Positions 51,701 through 58,020 of a stretch of 58,020 nt of DNA are shown piece after piece (the stretch's first letter is position 1; each line of letters begins with the position of its first letter). The position numbers were made by a program, and so were the translations under genes. Where the stretch lies: positions 1-58,020 of the forward strand of contig NZSL01000007.1 in the NCBI GenBank assembly GCA_002696735.1. The letters are read 5' to 3'. The DNA is from Methylophaga sp. GTDB taxonomy: Bacteria; Pseudomonadota; Gammaproteobacteria; Nitrosococcales; Methylophagaceae. The notes under the pieces were generated by a model. It was not told where the DNA came from. It searched no databases and was given only the letters and a program-made list of their open reading frames with translations.

Positions 51701-54411
51701 TCCTGAAGATTCGTTGGATTGGTGAATTTCGGAGTTTCAATATCTGGGCAATTATTGAAGTTTGATACGAGTGTGCTAAAAAAGTACTCATAAAACGGAA
51801 GATGGCGGGTGTCTTCGTACTCAACAGGGCATTCAATTTCGTCAAGTTCGCCTATTGGAGGTTCGTTTCCAGCTAAATGTTGATAAAGCAGATATATGCT
51901 GGACTTCGCGTCTCCAACTTTAGGGTTAGTGGCTTCGAGTGAGGCATCTTCAATACTTGCCGCTAAAACTATTTCATCGTAGATGGCCGGAGCAATATCT
52001 TCTGGAATTTCAAAGCGGGATAAATCAAGGAGTAAGTGCCTATGCCCATATTGAACAAGTAGTTCAACGATTTTTCGGAAGGAAGAAGCCTTATCATTAA
52101 GCCTTCCATAGAAATCGTTTATGCGGTCTAAATCAGGATTGTTATAGCTAGTCAGCGTATGAAGATAGTCATCGACTAGGGTGTTTAGAGTCTGGTAATG
52201 ATTTGGGTCTTCTTGGCGGGCATAAAAACGAATTCTTCGATAGATTTCCTTGGCGCAGGCATCAACGACCCTTTCGTCTTTGTCTTGGAAATGTTTGGCT
52301 ACAATTGCGATTTCATTGTCTGAAATAATTCTTAGGTTGTCTGCTCGCCAAAGAAGCCCAAAATTGTCTTTCGAGATACTAAGTGAGCAATCGAGAAAAT
52401 CACTGAAGTCCTGAATCTGAAACTGTGGTCCATTCAGCAGTCTCATTTTTAATATCCTTAGTCTTAATAGTTCTGGATATAGACTTCTTTCAAAAGCGAT
52501 GCTTTCGGCGACGTTAAAAATGTGCTCGATGTGCTCTAAGGGGTAGCCCTTACAAAGCGATTGTACTAGCCAGTCTCTAGTGGTTCCTTGTAATAACGGG
52601 ACGGCATTCCCTAGATTGGCTTCAATAATCCATCCCCAGCCCCACTTCCAATACTCAGGCGCATGTGTATTGATCCAGGTTTGAGAGATTCTATTTAGCC
52701 TATCTCTTGATTGAGCGAAAACATCCTTCCGCTTTAAATATACGAAGAGACTGCTATGAAAAGGGTTTATGCCACTTAGTCTCTGCTCTACGAGGTGTTG
52801 AATTTCAGAAAAGCTGTTTTGAAAAATAAGGCTATCTTGAAAGCAGTAGCCTAGGTGGGTTTTGTCTGGCCAGGAAAAATCGGCATTCGCTATAAGAAGA
52901 AGAATTTCTTTTGCGCTCTCAGAAAGCTTTACCCATAAATACTCGTAGTACGCATGTATGTCTCCGTCTGGGCAGGTCGGCAGTTTCTCCACATCATATT
53001 TATTAATTTTGTCCTTTGTTAGCTGCAGGCTGTTCAGGGAATAAAGAATATGGAGAGGGTATCCATGAGAAATGTCCAACAACGCTTGTGATATTTCTAC
53101 AATTTCACTACGTTGATACTCATCATCACCAATTACATTAAGTTCTTCGCTAGATACTAGGAAGTCAATTCTTGACTTAATGGCTTCAAGCCCCATGGAG
53201 GGGATGTCTAGCCAGGATTTATCTCTTGGTGCTGAGCGTAACAGTGAATTGGGAAGATGCGCGTCGCTTATCGGCTGCGTTCCGAATAGCAAACAAATCT
53301 TATCTTTGAACGGGATAATCCGATTAACTAAGTGTTCGAGTTGGCTTATATCCGATCTTTCACGATAAACATGATCTAACCCATCAATAATGATAATTAG
53401 AGTTTTGTTATTTTCCGCAGCATTATCTGCCGCCTTACTTATCCAAGTCTCTAGCTGCTGGGGGTCAAATTTGTCACTATCGAAGTCGTTGGGATAAAGG
53501 GTTTTTATCTGACTTTGTAAAGACTGAGCTGCATTATTAAAAGCAATTCTGTCCCATATAAATTGGGGTGATAAATAGTAGTGGTGTCTAATTACAGGTG
53601 TCTTCTTCTCAATTAGTTCGTCAGTTAAGAATGACAAATATGTGCTCTTGCCCATGCCCGGTAGGCCTGAGATAACTGAACTACCTGGCTTGGCTGTTCT
53701 ATTCAATATTTCGGTATGAAAATCGCCTGTGGGAGGTGTATACCCTCCTGGAATTTCAAAAAATTGGGAAATTGTTTTTCTAGTTCCTAGAGATAAGATT
53801 TCGTTTATATGTCTAAGATAAATTTTGCCATCTGGTGATGGTTCGTTTTTTCTTGTAGCCCAGCGTTCAATAGCTTTCAATAATTGGAGCCAGCTTTCAT
53901 TGCTAGCATGGTCTGGTACAAGCGAGTCATGTAGTTTAAGTTCTAAGTCGTCAATTTCCTTTTGGCTATGTTCAAAAATTAGTGTTGCGAAAAAATCCCT
54001 AGCCTTTTGTTCTGTTCCTAGCTGGCCAGATATTTTGGACTTAATATCATCGGGTATGAGGGAGTAGTCTATTTTGTCTTCTTTTAGACAATTTAAAATA
54101 ATCTGGTCAGGTATTCTGTTTGTAATAAGCTTGGCAATGGATATTGTGCTGGAAGTACCAAACTTCTCGATGTCGGCTGACCATTTTTCTAAAAAAGATG
54201 TGCCATTGCCCTTCTTCTTGAGTAGCCAGTCAAAATCTAAACGCAAATCTTCACGTTCAGAGTCAATTGTGAATTTGACTTGGTAGAGCTCATATTCTCC
54301 ACTGGCTGTATAGCAAATAACATCATCAAGACTCTTAACATGGCCAAGACCTTGATTGCCCTCAATGCTCATCCATTGGTACTTTTCCGGGTCGTGAAAC
54401 CAATTTATCAA
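48760..54411 (-). CDS. Avs-like STAND NTPase with N-terminal Cap4-type nuclease domain
   Basis: 1883 residues from the TTG at 54411. The N-terminal region is PD-(D/E)XK-like (SIEGNQGLGHVKSLDDV; YELYQVKFT), as in Cap4-type DNA endonucleases. A STAND NTPase follows: Walker A SGLPGMGKSTYLSF (about 246-259), Walker B TLIIIIDGLDHVY, sensor LLFGTQPI. The remaining 1300 residues are helical and repeat-like, the probable phage-protein sensor. This layout matches Avs-type antiphage STAND proteins, which bind a conserved phage protein, oligomerise and cut DNA. The frame is open upstream to about 54507 and contains GYTYQDLICIRTL, the expected start of a Cap4-type domain. With AAGGA at proper distance, a CTG at 54492 (or ATT at 54495) is a plausible true start adding 27-28 residues. 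Single-gene unit. Confidence 0.85.
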   Translation of the reverse strand: MINWFHDPEKYQWMSIEGNQGLGHVKSLDDVICYTASGEYELYQVKFTIDSEREDLRLDFDWLLKKKGNGTSFLEKWSADIEKFGTSSTISIAKLITNRIPDQIILNCLKEDKIDYSLIPDDIKSKISGQLGTEQKARDFFATLIFEHSQKEIDDLELKLHDSLVPDHASNESWLQLLKAIERWATRKNEPSPDGKIYLRHINEILSLGTRKTISQFFEIPGGYTPPTGDFHTEILNRTAKPGSSVISGLPGMGKSTYLSFLTDELIEKKTPVIRHHYYLSPQFIWDRIAFNNAAQSLQSQIKTLYPNDFDSDKFDPQQLETWISKAADNAAENNKTLIIIIDGLDHVYRERSDISQLEHLVNRIIPFKDKICLLFGTQPISDAHLPNSLLRSAPRDKSWLDIPSMGLEAIKSRIDFLVSSEELNVIGDDEYQRSEIVEISQALLDISHGYPLHILYSLNSLQLTKDKINKYDVEKLPTCPDGDIHAYYEYLWVKLSESAKEILLLIANADFSWPDKTHLGYCFQDSLIFQNSFSEIQHLVEQRLSGINPFHSSLFVYLKRKDVFAQSRDRLNRISQTWINTHAPEYWKWGWGWIIEANLGNAVPLLQGTTRDWLVQSLCKGYPLEHIEHIFNVAESIAFERSLYPELLRLRILKMRLLNGPQFQIQDFSDFLDCSLSISKDNFGLLWRADNLRIISDNEIAIVAKHFQDKDERVVDACAKEIYRRIRFYARQEDPNHYQTLNTLVDDYLHTLTSYNNPDLDRINDFYGRLNDKASSFRKIVELLVQYGHRHLLLDLSRFEIPEDIAPAIYDEIVLAASIEDASLEATNPKVGDAKSSIYLLYQHLAGNEPPIGELDEIECPVEYEDTRHLPFYEYFFSTLVSNFNNCPDIETPKFTNPTNLQEFLKNAWLTFHFASLNTAKTLKQGKEFKISDLYDSFAILERPDNFLMGYQITAVLFSIRKALAKISIHLNILCNSVDEFGNLNQDQLGALSKSIWWDSRVFFDVATQNSIFNFPKEAASLEFSKLFDAEILRRDDTATLANDSLDLAKLAVKLGLYDEAAKFLERTALNTVGYGHRKDITLHEVFEAIQECSDSNCPQVSDWLERVTTFTTDVFDFSEREIRHIPGWFTKLLAKHNPERLVDEFDYHLSKENWHKTHLVLESFVKSSPLSTQPEHSFLRCMTTFDAMTALEERSKENDILRGIYEDQCHVLGGMPPPPRERSSTNEDVNTECPEASTIPPTNLTDFTAALHSVSYQIREKFISDWINYWADQGQTSSILTTFSDYYDQSKSNYELNRCLHHIFLLSKKTEGKKAAYKWAVRNIKLNNCWNPYFSSGSEDALREYGNTYSKHWESLLRDTMAPGSSSLQSDENIVVPSTQLVTYLVSAGQIALAAEITETMVTSLESDIAHLPLTKLYWYDAPVSIQNIPFHLTILHFKWPDRYARLLTAKQIAALLQDDSNIEFRALYLHYLNQQPYEADIVDFLSVLLLVETPPFTEEEVTKAIQYPSPISDALLTSLDLMDEDRDDLSSLYSIFSDNLTPNKAKYDKFANGVPLRFIGIIQELEQEHNVPLEKHFLLEWEKIWERRPCYMFDPYDFCGDQFYPQDRIQISFSWRAETSIVSAFLRTLAYAMHKHSIPSEVCYSYAQEALPFGSIAVNISPSDPPYSWPVLSNLSKDDSLPGQNELERYLADFVASPNEILLHANGPILRDHTGVCIDLKVILISLQSSEIDDPRAIFDSIDHVRDSEQGIYPLAKRTWPSSFGRWETDWLTRGYFRPSYFVGDLPINTVNQSESSVEYFCGSISNGAWRYWVNQWYPVHHGGVGNSLGTYFTVSKEFFEKFKAYTDGNYYLIAEMTCVDRRDYVRYVEPFKTFAIFPI

Positions 54412-54610
54412 CGTGCGAATACATATGAGGTCTTGGTATGTGTATCCAACGCGAGTTAGTTGTGATGGTTTAATTTTTGAAGACGTTACCAGAATAAATT
54501 CCTTTTTATTAGTTTAGTTAATCACACCAGTAACATAACTAAATTGGAGTATTACAGATTTTTTGTTGTGGTACAGGCGATCATTAACCGAATTGTCAAT
54601 ATTCATCAAC

Positions 54611-55045
54611 CTATCCCAGTAACTTTTGAAGTCCTGTATCAAAGCCTCTAGGAAAGATTTCTATGTTGTATTCCATGTCCTTCACTTGTCCTGCTTGCGT
54701 GGTTTGCCAGTCATGCTTTTCCATACATTCATTCGAGATAGCATAGGCTAAGGCTTTCTTTTCTGATTCGGTCAAGGTACCAGATAGCGTAGGCAGCACT
54801 TCAACATTAAGCCCTGTACTTGCGTCAAACTGACTTACAGGGCGCTTATCGATAGTGATATTCGCATGTTGTTTGAGCAAGTTCACCTCTTTGCGGTACC
54901 GGTTGCGTTTGGCAATGAGTTGACCAAAAAAAGCGTGTACCGCTGGGTCAGGGATAAGCTCCAAAAGCTTATTATCCTGTGGAATAGATTTGGATCGTGA
55001 AATGGGTGATAACGGCTTTTTCGTGTTCGTATTACACTCGGTCAT
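54611..55045 (-). CDS. GmtX-like protein (C-terminal part), mobile-element boundary gene
   Basis: 144 residues. From memory of the gamma-mobile-trio protein GmtX, the order IPDPAVHAFFGQLIAKRNRYR - KEVNLLKQHANITIDKRPV (quoted in pieces) followed by LTESEKKALAYAISNECM and IFPRGFDTGLQKLL resembles its C-terminal two thirds. The N-terminal part, which would normally precede it, is missing: the frame is open only 11 codons upstream before a TGA at about 55079. It is therefore probably truncated. Its 5' end lies about 60-100 bases from the tRNA-Leu fragment, consistent with a mobile-element edge. The GmtX link needs a profile search. Confidence 0.5.
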   Translation of the reverse strand: MTECNTNTKKPLSPISRSKSIPQDNKLLELIPDPAVHAFFGQLIAKRNRYRKEVNLLKQHANITIDKRPVSQFDASTGLNVEVLPTLSGTLTESEKKALAYAISNECMEKHDWQTTQAGQVKDMEYNIEIFPRGFDTGLQKLLG

Positions 55046-55140
55046 AGATGCGGTTAGCTGCCGCTTTAGAATGTTTAATCAACCCGCCGCCATTCCAGCA
55101 GTCCCCTCATGTACTGATTTCAGAGGCTTTGATATTTCTG

Positions 55141-55195
55141 ATGGTGCCCGGGGCCGGAATCGAACCGGCACGACCGCATAGTTGAGGGATTTTAA
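55141..55195 (-). pseudogene. 3' half of tRNA-Leu(UAA), probable integration-site remnant
   Basis: On the minus strand the segment reads from the anticodon loop (ACTTAAAATCCC, anticodon UAA) through the variable arm, the T arm (TGCCGGTTCGATTCCGGC) and the acceptor end CCCGGGCACCA. The 5' half (acceptor strand, D arm, 5' anticodon stem) is absent: the bases beyond 55195 do not pair. A break exactly in the anticodon loop is a common crossover point for tyrosine recombinases, so this is a likely att site. Confidence 0.85.
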
Positions 55196-55358
55196 GTACA
55201 ATAGCTGAATACATAATACAAGTTCGCTCTAATTAACCTGAATCCCTCAGAATCATCTGAAGGATCTAGGATTAAAAATCTCATTTTATCTGAAACTTAA
55301 TATCAACTTATCTGCAACAAATATCTTTTTTTGTGAATTTGAGGGCAGACGCGACAAA

Positions 55359-56510
55359 TCAATCCCATTTCAAACCGCCACCGGTTTGATACTCGGTGAC
55401 TTTGGTTTCGAAGAAGTTTTTCTCCTTCCGCATATTGGCTTGTTCATCAAGCCAGGGCAGGGTGGCTTCAGCGCCTGGGAAGGGTTCTTCAAAGCCTAAT
55501 TGTTTGGCACGGCGATTCGCGGTGTAGCGGAATTGGCCGTGGTGGGCTTCTTTTGAGTAACCCAAGATCGGGTCACGCAAGATATAACCACCGTAGGTTG
55601 CTTCTGCCGCGTCGGCTTCTTCGAACATCTCCTGGATTTTCTTTGGATCCAGTTTGACGTTTTCTTCTTTGATGATTTGTTTGCAAACACGAATACCAAA
55701 CGAGGCGTGCATGACTTCATCACGCATGATGTATTGAAGCTGTTCGCCAGTGCCTTTCATCAGGCCACGACGTTGCAGAGCAAAGATCGGTGAGAAGCCG
55801 TTATAGAACCAGCTGCCTTCGAAAATGCCGGCGAAGAACGCATAGGACATGACGAAGTTTTCCAGTTCGTCTTTATCACGCAGATCGATATCGCTACGCA
55901 TAACGGTATCCAGACGTTCATTGGCCAGTTTGATCTTTTGGTAAATCTCCGGCACTACGCGGTAGCGGTTGTAGATTTCACTTTGATCCAGACCAATGGT
56001 TTCGATGCAGTGCTGGTAGGTCCAGGTATGCAATGCTTCTTCATACACCTGACGTGCCTGATAAATCTGCAGTTCCGGTGCGGTCATTTTTTCCATCACC
56101 GCCAGACCGATATTACGCATAGCGAGAATATCGGAGGTGGTCAGGTATGACAGTACGTTTTCATAAACATGACGTTCTTCTAATGTCAGTTTATGACGGT
56201 AGTCGTGAACGTCCTGTGCCATGTTGATATCAAGTGGCGTCCAGTGGTTTTTGTTGGCGTTTAAGAAGTAATTCCACGCCCACGGATATTTGAATGGAGC
56301 AAGCTGATTGATATCAGCTTGTCCATTGACCACACGTTTGTCATCAGCATTAATGGCTTTGGCATTTGATGGCGGCAGTTCACTGACACTGGCCGAGGTT
56401 GGCTCGGGTGTGTCGAGTTCATTGGCCGCTTGCTGAGACACAGGAAGCAGGTCGTTGTCGACTTTGTCAGTTGCCGGTTTTTCGGCAAGTGGATCATCCC
56501 AGTTAAACAT
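55359..56510 (-). CDS. nrdB: Ribonucleotide reductase class I, beta (radical) subunit NrdB
   Basis: 383 residues from the ATG at 56510, whose first base is the last base of the nrdA stop (TAATG). It holds the diiron-tyrosyl radical: QVYEEALHTWTYQH contains Glu, His and the radical Tyr in the E-x-x-H-x-x-x-Y spacing of R2 proteins, and MRDEVMHASFGIRV carries the second Glu-x-x-His pair. The first 75 residues are an Asp/Pro-rich extension before the conserved core. The C-terminus (QTGGGLKWD) is the expected docking tail for NrdA. Core chromosomal gene; translationally coupled with nrdA. A longer TTG start at 56519 is unnecessary. Confidence 0.95.
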   Translation of the reverse strand: MFNWDDPLAEKPATDKVDNDLLPVSQQAANELDTPEPTSASVSELPPSNAKAINADDKRVVNGQADINQLAPFKYPWAWNYFLNANKNHWTPLDINMAQDVHDYRHKLTLEERHVYENVLSYLTTSDILAMRNIGLAVMEKMTAPELQIYQARQVYEEALHTWTYQHCIETIGLDQSEIYNRYRVVPEIYQKIKLANERLDTVMRSDIDLRDKDELENFVMSYAFFAGIFEGSWFYNGFSPIFALQRRGLMKGTGEQLQYIMRDEVMHASFGIRVCKQIIKEENVKLDPKKIQEMFEEADAAEATYGGYILRDPILGYSKEAHHGQFRYTANRRAKQLGFEEPFPGAEATLPWLDEQANMRKEKNFFETKVTEYQTGGGLKWD

Positions 56511-58020
56511 TATTGGCAAGCCTCGCAGTCTGGTTCCAAGATTGAACAGGCTTTCGGTGCATCAATACCTTCACCTGAAATAAAGTCATCTTCTTGTTTG
56601 GCAACCGGCTTTAACACGGGTGGTGCAGTCGGTTTAGCAGTTGTTGCTGTGGTTGGCGCGGTGCTGGTTTTCTCGGCACCGGTTGCGCCCATTGAACGCA
56701 GGTAATAAGTGGTTTTGAGGCCACGTACCCACGCCAGTTTGTATAGATTGTCCATTTTCTTACCGGATGGTTCCGCCATGTACAAGTTCAAGCTTTGTGC
56801 TTGATCCAGCCATTTTTGACGACGTGATGCGGCTTCAATCAACCAGCGTGCATCCATTTCAAATGCGGTGGTGTACAGCGCTTTCAGTTCATCAGGTACA
56901 CGGTCAATTGCCAGCAAGCTGCCATCGTAGTATTTGAGGTCATTGATCATGACGTCATCCCACAAGCCGCGTGCTTTCAGATCTTCAACCATGTATGGGT
57001 TGATAACAGTGAACTCACCTGACAGGTTCGATTTCACGAACAGGTTCTGATACGTCGGTTCAATTGACTGGCTGACGCCACAGATGTTTGAAATCGTTGC
57101 AGTCGGTGCAATCGCCATGGTGTTGGAGTTACGCATGCCTTGACGTTTAACCTTGTCACGCAGTGCATCCCAATCCATGGTTTTGCTTTCGTCTTGTTGC
57201 AGATATTCGCCACGTGCTTCTTTGAGGATCTTGATGGAATCAATCGGCAGAATACCTTTGCTCCACAAGCTGCCTTCGTAGGATTTGTATTTGCCACGTT
57301 CTGCAGCCAAATCAGAAGACGCATCAATCGCGTAGTAGCTGACCGCTTCCATTGATTCATCAGCGAATTTCACCGCTTCTTCGGTGCTGTAAGGAATACG
57401 CAGTTTATACAACGCATCCTGGAAGCCCATGATGCCCAGACCGACAGGGCGGTGCAGCAGGTTGGAATGACGCGCTTGCGGCACACTGTAATAGTTGTAC
57501 TCAATAACGTTATCCAGCATACGCATTGCTGTTTTCACGGTGCGGTTGAGTTTTTCTTTATCCAGTTTGCCGTTGGCATCAATGTGTTGAACCATATTGA
57601 TCGAACCGAGGTTACATACCGCGATTTCCTGATCAGATGTGTTCAGGGTGATTTCAGTACACAGGTTTGAGCTGTGAACCACACCGATATGTTGTTGCGG
57701 GCTACGCAGGTTACAAGGATCTTTAAACGTAATCCAAGGATGGCCAGTTTCAAACAACATGCCGAGCATTTTGCGCCACAGGTCGGTGGCAGGCATGGTT
57801 TTGAAGTTACGGATTTCACCACGTGCCGCTTTTTCTTCGTATTCAGCGTAGGCTTTCTCAAACGCCAGACCGGTCAGATCATGCAGATCCGGCACTTCTT
57901 CTGGTGAGAACAAGGTCCATTGACCTTCTTCAGCCACACGTTTCATGAACAAGTCAGGAATCCAGTTGGCGGTGTTCATATCGTGGGTACGACGACGATC
58001 ATCACCGGTGTTTTTACGCA
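56510..58020 (-). CDS. nrdA: Ribonucleotide reductase class I, alpha subunit NrdA (5' end outside window)
   Basis: The last 502 residues of the catalytic subunit; the frame stays open to the right edge ([18 protein letters not shown]), so the Met at 57979 is internal. Seen: [10 protein letters not shown] with the thiyl-radical Cys, [10 protein letters not shown] with its redox partner, the Asn-x-Glu region around [20 protein letters not shown], and the C-terminal Cys pair CEACQ that exchanges with thioredoxin. An Ala/Thr/Pro-rich linker (about 440-470) precedes that tail. It is followed directly by nrdB. Any NrdR sites would lie upstream, beyond the window. Confidence 0.95.
   Translation of the reverse strand, partial: RKNTGDDRRRTHDMNTANWIPDLFMKRVAEEGQWTLFSPEEVPDLHDLTGLAFEKAYAEYEEKAARGEIRNFKTMPATDLWRKMLGMLFETGHPWITFKDPCNLRSPQQHIGVVHSSNLCTEITLNTSDQEIAVCNLGSINMVQHIDANGKLDKEKLNRTVKTAMRMLDNVIEYNYYSVPQARHSNLLHRPVGLGIMGFQDALYKLRIPYSTEEAVKFADESMEAVSYYAIDASSDLAAERGKYKSYEGSLWSKGILPIDSIKILKEARGEYLQQDESKTMDWDALRDKVKRQGMRNSNTMAIAPTATISNICGVSQSIEPTYQNLFVKSNLSGEFTVINPYMVEDLKARGLWDDVMINDLKYYDGSLLAIDRVPDELKALYTTAFEMDARWLIEAASRRQKWLDQAQSLNLYMAEPSGKKMDNLYKLAWVRGLKTTYYLRSMGATGAEKTSTAPTTATTAKPTAPPVLKPVAKQEDDFISGEGIDAPKACSILEPDCEACQ

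Noticed and set aside
55141-55230. Complete tRNA-Leu gene
   Set aside because: Only the 3' half from the anticodon loop is present; the bases beyond 55195 cannot form the acceptor, D or 5' anticodon strands.

Overview
The window looks like the chromosome of a gammaproteobacterium with low to moderate GC. The copper locus, the aldehyde oxidoreductase and the class I ribonucleotide reductase would fit a marine methylotroph such as Methylophaga. That is inference from gene content, with no database search. Ordinary housekeeping sequence is limited to the two edges: a partial ATP-grasp-like gene at the left and nrdB-nrdA at the right. Almost everything between is accessory or mobile DNA.

Left part (1-11.4 kb): a copper-handling locus. 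A two-component system (1544-3632, minus strand) is divergent from a plus-strand set: CopA-type multicopper oxidase, CopB outer-membrane protein, a Met/His-rich small periplasmic protein, a c-type cytochrome, an APC permease and a copper P-type ATPase. A perfect palindrome in the divergent promoter region is the likely regulator site. From 11.4 to 14.3 kb there are remnants and small unknown genes, with one possible isolated attC site.

Middle part (14.3-24.1 kb): a defence-type cluster. A 5-methylcytosine methyltransferase on the minus strand faces a tightly packed plus-strand operon: MORC/MutL-like GHKL ATPase, Z1 helicase, PD-(D/E)XK nuclease, AIPR protein and Vsr endonuclease. The gene set matches restriction-like systems predicted by comparative genomics for MORC-like ATPases. 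From 24.8 to 30.76 kb there is a gene-cassette array with six recognisable attC sites and no integrase in the window, i.e. a CALIN. Its cassettes encode DUF5677-, DUF2971-, Ntn-hydrolase-like, GIY-YIG, HEPN-like (broken) and HNH proteins. A three-subunit molybdenum aldehyde/xanthine oxidoreductase (30.8-34.7 kb) converges on the array end.

Right part (35-55 kb): a Tn7-like transposition operon (tnsA-tnsB-tnsC-tnsD/tniQ) is followed by a DEDDh exonuclease in the slot where Tn7 carries tnsE. A 13-bp direct repeat brackets this module. Next come an orphan half-size HsdS-like protein and an accessory csrA split by an IS256-family element. The insertion left a 9-bp target duplication and gave the 3' part of csrA a new start inside the IS end. 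Small single genes follow (GNAT, a second exonuclease, metallophosphoesterase and unknowns), two of them behind near-identical promoter modules. Then comes a giant STAND NTPase with a Cap4-like nuclease end, of the Avs antiphage type, apparently starting at a non-standard codon. A GmtX-like gene fragment and a 3' half of tRNA-Leu(UAA) mark a mobile-element boundary next to nrdB-nrdA.

Overall this is a layered defence and mobility region. Restriction-like, STAND and nuclease cassettes sit beside integron-type, Tn7-type, IS256-type and tRNA-targeting integration scars.
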